Source: Betaproteobacteria bacterium (lineage in GTDB: Bacteria; Pseudomonadota; Gammaproteobacteria; Burkholderiales; Casimicrobiaceae). Taken from it: DNA of 64,000 nt. The notes under the pieces are model-generated. The model saw only the letters and a program-made list of their open reading frames with translations, did not search any database and had not been told where the DNA came from. The translations under genes and the position numbers were made by a program. This document shows positions 49,427-58,252 of this stretch, one piece after another; positions within the stretch are counted from its first letter, which is position 1, and every line of letters begins with the position of its first letter. The stretch spans positions 62,001-126,000 of the forward strand of contig JADIZG010000073.1 of NCBI GenBank assembly GCA_016704895.1, written 5' to 3'.

Positions 49427-50545
49427 TCAATGGCTCGCGCGCCAGCGGTCGATCTCGCGCTCGATCGCCTCGGCGACGTAGGCGCGGAGCAACTCCCCGA
49501 CGTGCTGGTTGATCGTCGCGACGAGGTCCGCGCTCGCGCGATCGACGATCGGCTTCAGCCGCTCGCCGAGCCGTTCGCGCAGGCCGGTGTCGGTGAACAT
49601 GTCGATCCGCTGCAGCACCTGCATCCGTATTTCCTCGGCGAGCGCGTCCCAGTCGGCCCCCGAGGGCAGGGCGGGCTGCGCCGCCACGGGGGCTTCGTCG
49701 ACGGGCTCGCGCGTCTCGAACGCGGGGGGCTCGGGCAGCGTGGCCGCCGCGGCCGGCTCGGCCGCCGCCGGACGGATCGGCCGCGTCCAGGTCACGTCGG
49801 GATCGAGGTCGGCCAGACTCCCCTCGGCCAGGTCCTCGATCTCCGGCGGAACGGGTCTCGGCGGCGCGACCGGCACGCCCAGCGCCGGCGCGGCGCGACG
49901 CACGGTCACGTCGGGATCGACCTCGGCGAACGCCGCGCGCGTCAGGTCCTCGATCTCGGGCGCGAGCGGCCGCGGCGCGGACGACGCGCTTTCGACATCG
50001 ACGACGATCGCGCTGCGCAGGTCGGCGGATGCCTGTGCATCGGGCAACGCCGGCGGAACGATCGCGACCGACGGCGGCGACGGGCCCAGCACGCTCTCGT
50101 CCTCGGGGGGAGGCAGGAGCCAGTCGGACGCCTCGCCTTCGTCGACCGGCGGCGCAGCGACCTCGATCTCGTCGACGGCGTCCGTGAGCAACGGGAACCC
50201 GTCGGCGTCGGTGGCCGGAGACGTCCCCTCGACGGCCTCGTCGAGCAGCGGAATGTCGGCGTCGTCCGCCTCTCGCGCGACGATCGCCGCCGGAACCGGC
50301 GCAGCGGGGGCGAAAACCGGGGCCGGGACCGGCGCCATCGCCGGCGCACCCGCGACAACGGCGGCGGCAGGCACGATCGCCGGCGAGACGCTGCGCGGCC
50401 CGGCGTCGATCCTCGCCGCAGGCGCCTCCCGCAGCGAAGGCGGGCCAGGCGCAAAGCCGGGCCCGCGAACCGCCCGTTCGGCTTCCTGACGGTTGCGGCG
50501 CATCAGCGCATCGGCCTGCTCGAGCAACTCGCGCGCGGTAGGCAT
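49427..50545 (-). CDS. Pro/Ala-rich hypothetical protein with internal repeats (DUF2486-like)
   Basis: Acidic protein of 372 residues with no signal peptide or membrane helix. The N-terminal 30 residues are helical (MPTARELLEQADALMRRNRQ). The long Pro/Ala-rich centre carries paired short motifs: IPLLDEAVEG and FPLLTDAVDEIEV (about residues 99 and 117), and two longer repeats PEIEDLTRAAFAEVDPDVT and PEIEDLAEGSLADLDPDVT about 45 residues apart. The C-terminal 75 residues are conserved-looking and helical (EEIRMQVLQRIDMFTDTGL, INQHVGELLRAYVAEAIE). It resembles betaproteobacterial proteins next to holC-pepA; function unknown. Three bases separate it from holC. Confidence 0.7.
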   Translation of the reverse strand: MPTARELLEQADALMRRNRQEAERAVRGPGFAPGPPSLREAPAARIDAGPRSVSPAIVPAAAVVAGAPAMAPVPAPVFAPAAPVPAAIVAREADDADIPLLDEAVEGTSPATDADGFPLLTDAVDEIEVAAPPVDEGEASDWLLPPPEDESVLGPSPPSVAIVPPALPDAQASADLRSAIVVDVESASSAPRPLAPEIEDLTRAAFAEVDPDVTVRRAAPALGVPVAPPRPVPPEIEDLAEGSLADLDPDVTWTRPIRPAAAEPAAAATLPEPPAFETREPVDEAPVAAQPALPSGADWDALAEEIRMQVLQRIDMFTDTGLRERLGERLKPIVDRASADLVATINQHVGELLRAYVAEAIEREIDRWRASH

Positions 50546-50548
50546 CGG

Positions 50549-50974
50549 TCAGCTCCCCGGTTCGAGCGCGTGGTGCTGCAGCGCGTACCCGCGATCGCGG
50601 TAGAACTTCCATCGACGGCGCCCGGCGTCGGCCGACGCCCCGTCGCGGCCGACGATGTCGGCGAGTCGCTCGAAGCGGCTGAAGAACGGCGGCGGATCCG
50701 GATGCAGGTTCACGAGCACGCAGGCCGCGCCATCGTGGTCGAGGACGTCGTCGACCACGATCGGCGTTTCCGCCGCGAGCGGACTGGCGAGTCGGCAATG
50801 CGGGAGGAATCCGGTCGCCGGCACCGTCCAGAGGCGCCGGTCGAGCGCGGCGGTGGTCGCGGGATCCGGCGTGAGCACGCGCACGTGCCCGTGCTGGCGC
50901 CACGCCTTCGCCACGATGCGCGCGGCGACGTCGAGCGGGTCGTCGGCGCCGGTGTAGAAGTCGATCGAGGTCAT
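50549..50974 (-). CDS. holC: DNA polymerase III chi subunit
   Basis: Chi subunit of the clamp loader, linking it to single-strand binding protein. It has 141 residues with the family start TSIDFYTGADDPLDVAARI and RVLTPDPATTAALDRRLWT, FLPHCRL and VVDDVLDHDGAACVLVNL. It is 26 bases after pepA on the same strand, the standard pepA-holC order of proteobacteria. Confidence 0.93.
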   Translation of the reverse strand: MTSIDFYTGADDPLDVAARIVAKAWRQHGHVRVLTPDPATTAALDRRLWTVPATGFLPHCRLASPLAAETPIVVDDVLDHDGAACVLVNLHPDPPPFFSRFERLADIVGRDGASADAGRRRWKFYRDRGYALQHHALEPGS

Positions 50975-51000
50975 CGCGGATCGGGCGCCGGGACTCGCGG

Positions 51001-52500
51001 TCAGCCGGGACCCGCCTCCTCGGCCAGCAGCCACGTGACGAGCAGCGGCACCGGACGCCCGGTCGCGCCCTTCTCCTTGCCTTCGCGCCACGCGATGCCG
51101 GCGATGTCGAGGTGCGCCCAGTCGAACTTCTTCGCGAACTTCGACAGGAAGCAGGCCGCGGTGACGCTGCCTCCCGCGCGCCCCGCGACGTTGGCGAAAT
51201 CGGCGAAGTTGCTCTCGAGCCCCTCGTGGTAGTCGTCCCACAGCGGCATCGGCCAGCCGCGGTCGTACGCGTCGTCGCCCGCGGCGACCAGCGCGCGCGC
51301 GAGCGTGTCGCTGTTGCTGAACACCCCGCATGCGACGTGGCCGAGTGCGATCACCATCGCGCCGGTCAGCGTCGCGACGTCGACGACCGCCTCGGGCTCG
51401 TAGCGCTCGGCGTAGGTGAGCGCGTCGGCGAGGATGAGGCGCCCTTCCGCGTCGGTGTTGAGCACTTCGATCGTCTGGCCCGACATGCTCGTCACGACGT
51501 CGCCGGGCTTGGTCGCACGGCCGGACGGCATGTTCTCGCAGGTCGGCACGAGGCCGACGAGGTTCACGGCGGCCTTGAGCTCGGCGACCGCCCGGAACAC
51601 GCCGAAGACGCTGGCCGCGCCGCACATGTCGAACTTCATCTGGTCCATGTCCGCGGCCGGCTTGATCGAGATGCCGCCGGTGTCGAACGTGATGCCCTTG
51701 CCGACCAGCACGACCGGCTTCGCCTTCTTCGGCGCGTTGCGGTATTCGAACACGATGAATCGCGGCGGCTCGTCGCTCCCGCGCGTCACCGACAGGAACG
51801 AGCCCATGCCCAGCGCCTCGATCTGGCCGTGCTCGAGCACCTCGACCTTGAGCTCCGGGAACTCGGCCGCGAGCTTCGCGGCCTCGCCGGCGAGGTAGCC
51901 CGGCGTGCAGACGTTGCCCGGAAGGTTGCCGAGGTCGCGCGCGAGCTCGACGCCGTGGGCGATCGCCAGGCCGCGCGCCGCCGCCTTCTCGCCGGCCGTG
52001 AGGTCGGAGCGCTGCGGCACCGACAGCGTGAGCTTGCGCAGCGGCCGGCGGACCTCGGCCGGCTCGCTCTTCATCCGGTCGAAGCGGTAGACCGTCTCCA
52101 TCGCGACGGCGACGGCGTGCTCGACGCGCCACGCCACTTCGCGCCGCTTCACCTTCTCCTCGGTCAGGTAGACGACCGCCTCGTACGAGCCGGTCTCGTT
52201 CAGCAGCTTGACCGCCGACTGCAGGGCCTTGCGGAACTCGCGGTCGCGGAAGTCGCGCTCCTTGCCGAGGCCGACGAGCAGCACCCGGTCGGCCAGCGTG
52301 CCGCGGACGTTGTGCAGCAGCAGCGTCGACCCGAGCTTGCCCTCCATGTCGCCGCGACGGATGATCTCGCCGACGTAGCCGTTGGAGGCGCGGTCGATCA
52401 GTTCGGCCGAGAGCGAAAGCTTGCGGTTGTCGAAGACGCCGACGACGACGCAGGCGCTGCGCTGCTTCTCGGGGCTGCCGCTTTTTATGGTAAATTCCAT
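51001..52500 (-). CDS. pepA: Leucyl aminopeptidase (cytosol aminopeptidase)
   Basis: Hexameric di-zinc/manganese M17 aminopeptidase, 499 residues; in some bacteria it also binds DNA. The N-terminal domain (about 1-165) is followed by the catalytic domain with the metal-binding VGKGITFDTGGISIKPA (Lys/Asp) and the signature NTDAEGRLILAD; MDQMKFDMCGAA and GATGRPVPLL complete it. Start ATG 52500 (MEFTIKSGSP). Divergent from lptF, the common betaproteobacterial arrangement; the 114-base gap has A/T-rich elements and a 7-bp inverted repeat (52590-52605). Confidence 0.96.
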   Translation of the reverse strand: MEFTIKSGSPEKQRSACVVVGVFDNRKLSLSAELIDRASNGYVGEIIRRGDMEGKLGSTLLLHNVRGTLADRVLLVGLGKERDFRDREFRKALQSAVKLLNETGSYEAVVYLTEEKVKRREVAWRVEHAVAVAMETVYRFDRMKSEPAEVRRPLRKLTLSVPQRSDLTAGEKAAARGLAIAHGVELARDLGNLPGNVCTPGYLAGEAAKLAAEFPELKVEVLEHGQIEALGMGSFLSVTRGSDEPPRFIVFEYRNAPKKAKPVVLVGKGITFDTGGISIKPAADMDQMKFDMCGAASVFGVFRAVAELKAAVNLVGLVPTCENMPSGRATKPGDVVTSMSGQTIEVLNTDAEGRLILADALTYAERYEPEAVVDVATLTGAMVIALGHVACGVFSNSDTLARALVAAGDDAYDRGWPMPLWDDYHEGLESNFADFANVAGRAGGSVTAACFLSKFAKKFDWAHLDIAGIAWREGKEKGATGRPVPLLVTWLLAEEAGPG

Positions 52501-52614
52501 CGACTGTCCTTCCCGATCGTCCGATGCCGCTTTAGCGCACATTATTGCCGTTAGCGACCTTTCCGGGCATTTTCGGCAAAAGATGGCGAAAAAGTCAAGA
52601 CTTTTCCAGCCGTC

Positions 52615-53731
52615 ATGATTTTCCGGCGTACGCTGGTCCGCGAGCTCACGGCGACGGCGATCGGCCTGTTCGTCATCCTGGCGGCGATCCTGTTCACCAA
52701 TCTCGTGCTGCGGCTGCTCGCCCAGGCGGCCGGCGGCGCCGTCGCGCCGGACGGCATCCTGGCGCTGCTCGGCTTCGCCGCGCTCGTCCGCGTCAACATC
52801 CTGCTCGCGGTCGCGCTGTTCCTGACCGTGCTGCTCACGCTGTCGCGATGGCACCGCGACAGCGAGATGATCGTCTGGATGACGTCGGGGCAGTCGATCA
52901 CGGCGCTCCTGAAGCCGATCCTGTGGTTCTCGGCGCCGTTCCTCGTCGCGATCCTCGCCCTGTCGCTGTTCCTGTCGCCGTGGGCCGAGAAGCGCAAGGC
53001 GGAGTTCGAGCGCCAGCTCGAGTCGCGCGACGAGCTCGCGTTCGTCACGCCGGGGCTCTTCCGCGAGTTCAGGTCCGCGAACCTCGTCGTGTTCATCGAG
53101 AGCATCAACACGTTCGACGGCACGATCCGCAACGTGTTCATGCACTCGATCGACGACGAGAAGGACTCGACGACGGTCGCGCGCGTCGCGCGCCTGCAGG
53201 AGGGGCACGACGGCGCGCGCTACGTGGTGCTCGAGGACGGGCGCCGCTACGAAGGGTTCGCCGGGCAGCCCGGACTTCCGCGTGGTCGAGTTCGAGCGCC
53301 TGGGCCGCGTCATCCGGCCGGCGATCGCGCGCGCGATACCGGTATCGCGCAAGGCGATGCCCACCGAAGGGCTCCTGCTCGCGGACGGCGACGCCGAGCG
53401 CGCCGAGCTGTTCTGGCGCGTCTCGGTACCGATCCTGGCGTTCGTGCTCACGCTGCTCGCGATCCCGCTCGCGCACATGAACCCCCGGCTCGGCCGGACG
53501 TTCAACCTGTTCTCCGCCGCCTTCATCTACTTCAGCTACACGAACTGCATCAACATCGTGCAGAGCCTGATCGCGCAGGGCAAGCTCGACTTCTGGGCCG
53601 GGCTCCTGCTGCCTCACGGCACGGCGCTCCTCGTCGTCTTCGTGCTGTTCCGCCATCAGCTCTCGGTCTACGGCCTGTTCCGCCGCCCGCCGCCTGCCGG
53701 CCCGCCCGCGGCCCAGGGAGCGGCGGCGTGA
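52615..53731 (+). CDS. lptF: LPS export permease LptF (one frameshift)
   Basis: Inner-membrane subunit of the LptB2FG complex that extracts lipopolysaccharide for transport to the outer membrane. About 372 residues: helices at the N-terminus (FRRTLVRELTATAIGLFVIL, then NLVLRLLAQAAGG), a periplasmic beta-jellyroll, and C-terminal helices (ILAFVLTLLAIPLAHMNPR). An indel near 53270 (GFAGQPG to VVEFERLGRVIRP) splits the frame. ATG 52615 has no clear ribosome site. The stop overlaps the lptG GTG (GTGA, 53728-53731). Confidence 0.9.
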
Positions 53732-54813
53732 GGACGCTCACGCGCTACATCGGGCGCGACGTGCTGGTCGCGACGCTCGCGATCTTCGTGGCGCTGCTGT
53801 CGCTGTTCGCGTTCTTCGACCTGATCAACGAGCTCACCGACGTCGGCAAGGGCGGCTACACGCTGTCGGCCGCGGCGCTCTACGTCGCGCTGCACCTGCC
53901 CTCGCGGCTCTACGAGCTGTTCCCGGTCGCCGCGCTGATCGGCACGCTGTTCGCGCTCGCGCAGCTCGTCGCCAACTCGGAGTACACGGTGATGCGCGCC
54001 TCGGGCGCATCGCTGTGGCAGATCGGCTGGGCGGTCGTGCGCGTCGGCATCCCGCTCGCGATCGCGACGTTCCTCGCCGGCGAGTTCATCGCACCGCCGG
54101 CCGAGCGGCTCGCGCAATCCATCCGCGCCACCGCGCGGGGCGACAGCTCGCGCTTCGTCGCGCAGCAGTTCTCGTCGGGCTTCTGGTTCAAGCAGGACCG
54201 GACGTTCGTCAACATCCGCACGGTGCTCGCCGACCTGACGCTCGTCGGCGTGCGCATCTACGAGTTCGACGACGGCATGCGGCTCACCGCCTCGCGGGCG
54301 GCCGAGAGCGGGCGCTTCAGCGGCGACGGGACGTGGGAGCTCCGCGACGTCAAGGCGACCGAGCTCGCCGGCGACGTGGCCCGGGTCAGCACCGTGCCGA
54401 GCTGGACCTGGACCACGGTGCTGCGCCCGTCGCTGCTCACGATCTACCAGGTCGCGCCCGAGCGGCTCGAGATCGCGACGCTGTGGGAAAACATACGCGT
54501 GCTCGGCGCGGGCGGCGCGGCCAAGACGAGCCGGTTCGAGATCGCGTTCTGGAACAAGGTCTTCTATCCGTTCGCCGTGCTCGCGATGATGGTCGTCGCG
54601 CTTCCGTTCGCGCACTTCCAGCGGCGCCAGGGCGGCGCGGGCTTCCGGATCTTCGTCGGGACCATGCTCGGGCTCGCCTTCTTCCTCGCGAGCCGGCTGT
54701 TCTCGAGCCTGGGCGTCCTCAACGACTGGCCGCCCCTGATTTCGGCGACGCTCCCGCTGGCGATCTTCACGGGGCTCGCGGTCGGGATGCTCGGCTGGAT
54801 CGAGCGCCGGTGA
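53728..54813 (+). CDS. lptG: LPS export permease LptG
   Basis: Partner of LptF in the LPS extractor, 361 residues. Starts at GTG 53728 with AGGGAG upstream, overlapping the lptF stop by four bases. N-terminal helices (LTRYIGRDVLVATLAIFVAL), GSEYTVMRASG-like NSEYTVMRASGASLWQ before helix 3, a periplasmic jellyroll (about 140-260) and C-terminal helices (NKVFYPFAVLAMMVVALPF) fit the YjgP/YjgQ family. Convergent with rpmA; a terminator and a palindromic repeat lie between. Confidence 0.95.
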   Translation: MRTLTRYIGRDVLVATLAIFVALLSLFAFFDLINELTDVGKGGYTLSAAALYVALHLPSRLYELFPVAALIGTLFALAQLVANSEYTVMRASGASLWQIGWAVVRVGIPLAIATFLAGEFIAPPAERLAQSIRATARGDSSRFVAQQFSSGFWFKQDRTFVNIRTVLADLTLVGVRIYEFDDGMRLTASRAAESGRFSGDGTWELRDVKATELAGDVARVSTVPSWTWTTVLRPSLLTIYQVAPERLEIATLWENIRVLGAGGAAKTSRFEIAFWNKVFYPFAVLAMMVVALPFAHFQRRQGGAGFRIFVGTMLGLAFFLASRLFSSLGVLNDWPPLISATLPLAIFTGLAVGMLGWIERR

Positions 54814-54912
54814 GCGTCGTGCGGACGCTCCTGCGCGACACCCCGGCATCGTCGCCGTGGCGGCGGTCGAGCGTCAGGACGGTGGAGGCATCGCGTCCCG
54901 GCGAAAGGACAA

Positions 54913-54942
54913 GAAAAAGCCCCGCGGCGCGCGCCGCGGGGC
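54913..54942 (-). terminator. Terminator of the rplU-rpmA transcript
   Basis: Perfect 10-bp stem (GCCCCGCGGC / GCCGCGGGGC, 54919-54928 with 54933-54942) with a 4-base loop; on the minus strand it is followed by five T residues and TTCTTG-like sequence. It lies 67 bases after the rpmA stop. As the stem is symmetrical it may also stop lptG transcription. Confidence 0.85.
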
Positions 54943-54993
54943 CATCCTTCATCCTCTCGCGAAGCTGCCGACCGGTTCGCCGGCGGCAGTGCC

Positions 54994-55006
54994 GGGGTCA
55001 GACCCC
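54994..55006. repeat. GGGGTCAGACCCC palindrome
   Basis: A single perfect 13-bp palindrome three bases beyond the rpmA stop, in the context CCGGGGTCAGACCCCTTTCAG, matching the copies at 21792 and 21814 including the T-run after it. Confidence 0.7.
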
Positions 55007-55008
55007 TT

Positions 55009-55284
55009 TCAGATGCCGGCTTCCGGCGACGCCGGGGCGACGTTCGCGTACTTGTGCTGCCGCTCGCCCTTGACCGTGAAGTTCACGGTGCCGTCGCAAA
55101 GCGCGAAGAGCGTGTGGTCCTTGCCGATGCCGACGTTGGTCCCCGGATGCAGCACGGTGCCGCGCTGACGCATGATGATGCCGCCGGCGCGGATCTTCTC
55201 GCCGCCGTACACCTTCATGCCGAGCATCTTCGGGTTCGAGTCGCGCCCGTTGCGGGAGCTCCCGCCTGCCTTCTTGTGTGCCAT
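55009..55284 (-). CDS. rpmA: 50S ribosomal protein L27
   Basis: Structural protein near the peptidyl-transferase centre, 91 residues. It begins [19 protein letters not shown], with [15 protein letters not shown] and [14 protein letters not shown] later. The last six residues ([13 protein letters not shown] end) exceed the usual length by several residues. Eleven bases after rplU. The usual downstream obg gene is absent; the next genes are the convergent lptF-lptG. Confidence 0.97.
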   Translation of the reverse strand: MAHKKAGGSSRNGRDSNPKMLGMKVYGGEKIRAGGIIMRQRGTVLHPGTNVGIGKDHTLFALCDGTVNFTVKGERQHKYANVAPASPEAGI

Positions 55285-55295
55285 GGTGTGTGTCC

Positions 55296-55607
55296 TTACC
55301 CGACGATGGCGTCGATCTTGAGCTCGGTGTAGCCCTGCCGGTGGCCCTGGTGCTTCTGGTAGTGCTTGCGCCGGCGCATCTTGAAGATCTTCACCTTCTC
55401 GCCGCGGCCGTGCGAGACGACCGTCGCCTTCACCGAGGCGCCCGAGAGGATGGGTTGACCGAGACGGACGCTTTCGCCTTCGCCGACCATCAACACCTGG
55501 TCGAGAATCACTTCCGCGCCCACGTCCGCCGGTATCTGTTCTACTTTGAGTTTGTCGCCGGCGACGACGCGATACTGCTTGCCGCCGGTTTTTACGACCG
55601 CGTACAT
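55296..55607 (-). CDS. rplU: 50S ribosomal protein L21
   Basis: Ribosomal protein of 103 residues: [20 protein letters not shown] at the start and [19 protein letters not shown] near the C-terminus. First gene of rplU-rpmA. A full-consensus promoter lies 80-110 bases upstream (55687-55716), giving a leader of roughly 70 bases. Confidence 0.97.
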   Translation of the reverse strand: MYAVVKTGGKQYRVVAGDKLKVEQIPADVGAEVILDQVLMVGEGESVRLGQPILSGASVKATVVSHGRGEKVKIFKMRRRKHYQKHQGHRQGYTELKIDAIVG

Positions 55608-55686
55608 GGTTGGACTCCGAGTTTGCGTGCTTCGGGGTTGTCGTGCCGCACCGCCGGCCAACGAGGCCGCTGGCGGAAAGCTTTGA

Positions 55687-55716
55687 ATTATAGCGGCTTT
55701 CCGGCGGGCCTGTCAA
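55687..55716 (-). promoter_or_regulatory. Consensus sigma70 promoter of rplU-rpmA
   Basis: On the minus strand TTGACA (55716-55711) and TATAAT (55692-55687) are both perfect matches, separated by 18 bases. It faces rplU, whose ATG is 80 bases away, and is divergent from the prenyl synthase gene. Confidence 0.85.
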
Positions 55717-55846
55717 AGCCGCCCCGGCACCCGGGCGGAGGCGCCCGGGGCCGCCCGGACCCGTCGTTCCGGTCGGCTACAATGACGGCCGCCTGAGGGC
55801 CCCCCAGGCGACGCACCGTCCCCACCGCGGCCCGCCCGCTCCCACC

Positions 55847-56818
55847 GTGACGCTCGACTTCCTGAAAGCCTCGATCGGCGCCGACATGGCGAGCGTGGAC
55901 GCCGTCCTGCGCCGGAGCCTTTCCTCCGAGGTCGTGCTGATCCGCCAGATCGCCGAATACATCGTCGGAAGCGGGGGCAAGCGGCTCCGGCCTGCCCTGG
56001 TGCTGCTCGCCGCGAAGGCCAGCGGCGACCCCGAGGGCCACCGCCACACGCTGGCGGCAGTGGTCGAGATGATCCACACGGCGACGCTCCTTCACGACGA
56101 CGTCGTCGACGAATCGACGCAGCGGCGCGGGCGCGCGACCGCGAACGCGGCGTTCGGCAACGCAGCCTCGGTGCTGGTCGGCGACTTCCTCTACTCGCGC
56201 GCGTTCCAGATGATGGTGTCCACCGGGCGGATGCGCGTGCTCGAGATCCTGTCGGACGCCACGAACGTGATCGCCGAGGGCGAGGTGCTGCAGCTGATGC
56301 ACGCAGGCGACGCGACGCTCGACGAGGACGGCTACGTCGAGGTGATCCGGCGCAAGACGGCGAAGCTCTTCGAGGCGGCAGCGAGGCTGGGCGCCGTGCT
56401 GGGCGAAACGGACCCGGTGCGCGAGGAGGCGCTCGCGCGCTACGGGATGCACCTGGGCAGCGCGTTCCAGATCATGGACGACGTGCTCGACTACACGGGC
56501 GACGCCGGCGAGATCGGCAAGAACCTGGGGGACGACCTGGCCGAGGGCAAGATGACGTTGCCGCTGATCCGCGCGCTGGCCGTCGCCGGCGAGGCCGACC
56601 GGACGCTGATCCGGCATGCGATCGAAGGCGGCGGCCGGCTCGACGACTTCGCTCCGGTGCGCGCTGCGCTGGACCGCTCGGGCGCGCTCCAATACGCCCG
56701 CGAGCGGGCGCGCGGGGAAGCGCGGCTGGCGGCCGAAGCGCTGTCCGCGCTGCCCCCGGGACCGGACGCGGGGACTCTGCTACAATTGGCGACTTTCTCG
56801 GCGGATCGCACGCACTGA
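55847..56818 (+). CDS. ispB: Polyprenyl (octaprenyl-type) diphosphate synthase
   Basis: Chain-elongating trans-prenyltransferase that makes the side chain of ubiquinone. It has 323 residues with the two aspartate motifs LHDDVVDES (first, residues about 82-90) and IMDDVLDYTGD (second, about 207-217), plus GGKRLRPALVLLAA near residue 42. Start is GTG 55847 (MTLDFLKASIGADM); no ATG is nearby. The product length (octa- or nona-) cannot be told from sequence. Divergent from rplU, as is usual, and followed 20 bases later by tRNA-Pro. Confidence 0.93.
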   Translation: MTLDFLKASIGADMASVDAVLRRSLSSEVVLIRQIAEYIVGSGGKRLRPALVLLAAKASGDPEGHRHTLAAVVEMIHTATLLHDDVVDESTQRRGRATANAAFGNAASVLVGDFLYSRAFQMMVSTGRMRVLEILSDATNVIAEGEVLQLMHAGDATLDEDGYVEVIRRKTAKLFEAAARLGAVLGETDPVREEALARYGMHLGSAFQIMDDVLDYTGDAGEIGKNLGDDLAEGKMTLPLIRALAVAGEADRTLIRHAIEGGGRLDDFAPVRAALDRSGALQYARERARGEARLAAEALSALPPGPDAGTLLQLATFSADRTH

Positions 56819-56838
56819 CGCGGTTCCGCCGACGGCCT

Positions 56839-56915
56839 CGGGGTGTAGCTTAGCCTGGTAGAGCGCTACGTTCGGGACGTAGAGGCCGGAGGTTCGAATC
56901 CTCTCACCCCGACCA
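56839..56915 (+). tRNA. tRNA-Pro (anticodon CGG)
   Basis: Seventy-seven bases with a 7-bp acceptor stem (CGGGGTG / CACCCCG), D arm (AGCCTGGTAGAGC), anticodon stem CTACG / CGTAG around the loop TTCGGGA (anticodon CGG, reads CCG), T loop GGTTCGAATCC and an encoded CCA end. The arrangement matches E. coli proK closely. A terminator hairpin follows at 56931. Confidence 0.97.
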
Positions 56916-56930
56916 TTCGTCACCACGACG

Positions 56931-56966
56931 ACGCCGCAGCGGCCTGCCGCTGCGGCGTTTTCGTTT
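56931..56966 (+). terminator. Terminator after tRNA-Pro
   Basis: A 12-bp perfect stem (ACGCCGCAGCGG / CCGCTGCGGCGT, 56931-56942 with 56947-56958), a CCTG loop, then TTTTCGTTT. Strong factor-independent terminator 16 bases after the CCA end. Confidence 0.88.
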
Positions 56967-57001
56967 CCGGGCGCCGGTCGATCGCCGGCCGCGGCCCGCC
57001 G

Positions 57002-58252
57002 TCAGGCCGACAGCAGGTCCGCCACCGCGCTCGCGACCACCTGGGTCGCGCGCCGCAGGTCCTCGAGCAGCAGGTTCTCGTCGGCGCGCTTGGCGTTCGA
57101 CTCCAGGATCGTGCGCGGTCCGGCGCCGTACATGACGATCGGGATGCCGCGCTCGCCATACAGGCGAGCGTCGGCGTAGAGCGGCACGCCGACCGCCGGG
57201 ATCGGCTCGCCGAACACGCGCTGCCCGTGCCGCTGCAGCACGGCGACGAGCTTCTCGTGCCCGGGCAGCGGCTTCAGCGCCCGCGCGAGCAGCAGCCGGC
57301 GGATCTCCACGCGGATGCCGGCGTGCGCGCGGACCGCTCCTTCGATCACCTCGCGCACGCGCGCCTCGACGGTGGCCGGATCCTCCTCGGGGATCATCCG
57401 GCGGTCCATCCTGAGCACGATGCGGTCGGGCACGACGTTCGTGTTGATGCCGCCGGCGACGGTGCCGACGATGAACGTCGGCGAGTCGATGCCCGCCACC
57501 GTCGACTTGACCGCCTCCAGCCGGTCGGCCTCGGCGTAGACCGCCGTCAGGATCGCGTTCGCGGCGCGCAGCGCGTCGTGGCCGGTCTTCGGAATCGCGC
57601 CGTGCGTCGCCTTGCCGTGGACGGTCACCTCGACCTGCAGGCAGCCGTTGTGCGCGGTGACGATCGCGTAGGAGAAGCTCGCGGCGATCGCGAAGTCCGG
57701 CTTGGTGAGGCCGTGCTCGAGCAGCCAGCCTGGGCCTGCGAGCCCGCCGAACTCCTCGTCGTAGGTGAAATGCAGCTCGACGGTGCCGTTGAGCCGCGCG
57801 CCGTCGCGCGCGATCGCCTTCAGCGCCTCGAGCGCGTACGTGTAGCTCGCGATGTCCGACTTCGACACCGCGACGCCGCGCGCGACCATGCGCCCGTTCT
57901 CGACGACGCCTTCGTACGGCGGCTTCGTCCAGCCTTCGCCGGGCGGCACGACGTCTCCGTGCGCGTTGAGCGCGATCGTCGGGCCGCCCGTGCCGAAGCG
58001 GTGCCGGACGATCAGGTTGACGACGCTCTTCATGCCGTAGTCGCGCAGGAACGCCTCGGGCACCGGATGGCGCTCCACCGTGTGCCCCAGTCGCTCGAGG
58101 AGCTCGGCGGCCTTCGCGGCGGCCGGTTCGTTGTCCCCCGGCGGCGTGTCGGAGGGCACGCGCACGATCTCGCGCAGGAAGGCGACCTGCCCGGCGTGGT
58201 GCGCGTCGACGAAGGCGGCGAGCTTTCCGTGCTGCTCAGGCGTCATCGGCAT
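57002..58252 (-). CDS. M20 family deacylase/peptidase in the urate locus
   Basis: Metal-dependent hydrolase of the ArgE/DapE/M20 group, 416 residues. Metal-site sequences: ALNAHGDVVPPGEGW (His/Asp), FTYDEEFGGLAGPG (Glu-Glu), VTVHGKATHGAIPKTG in the dimerisation lid, and GVPLYADARLYG near the C-terminus. Its start lies inside the preceding allantoate-amidohydrolase-type gene (17-base overlap), so it is co-translated with it. The substrate is unknown; a ureide or N-carbamoyl compound is plausible from context. Family naming as acetylornithine deacetylase would be over-precise. Confidence 0.82.
   Translation of the reverse strand: MPMTPEQHGKLAAFVDAHHAGQVAFLREIVRVPSDTPPGDNEPAAAKAAELLERLGHTVERHPVPEAFLRDYGMKSVVNLIVRHRFGTGGPTIALNAHGDVVPPGEGWTKPPYEGVVENGRMVARGVAVSKSDIASYTYALEALKAIARDGARLNGTVELHFTYDEEFGGLAGPGWLLEHGLTKPDFAIAASFSYAIVTAHNGCLQVEVTVHGKATHGAIPKTGHDALRAANAILTAVYAEADRLEAVKSTVAGIDSPTFIVGTVAGGINTNVVPDRIVLRMDRRMIPEEDPATVEARVREVIEGAVRAHAGIRVEIRRLLLARALKPLPGHEKLVAVLQRHGQRVFGEPIPAVGVPLYADARLYGERGIPIVMYGAGPRTILESNAKRADENLLLEDLRRATQVVASAVADLLSA

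Noticed and set aside
48266..51232. 988-residue frame on + across aroF, the leader region, holC
   Set aside because: Spans three genes in antisense and has shadow composition.
56839..56915. tRNA-Pro as an integration site for a mobile element
   Set aside because: No integrase, direct repeat of the tRNA 3' end or composition change downstream; ordinary housekeeping genes follow.
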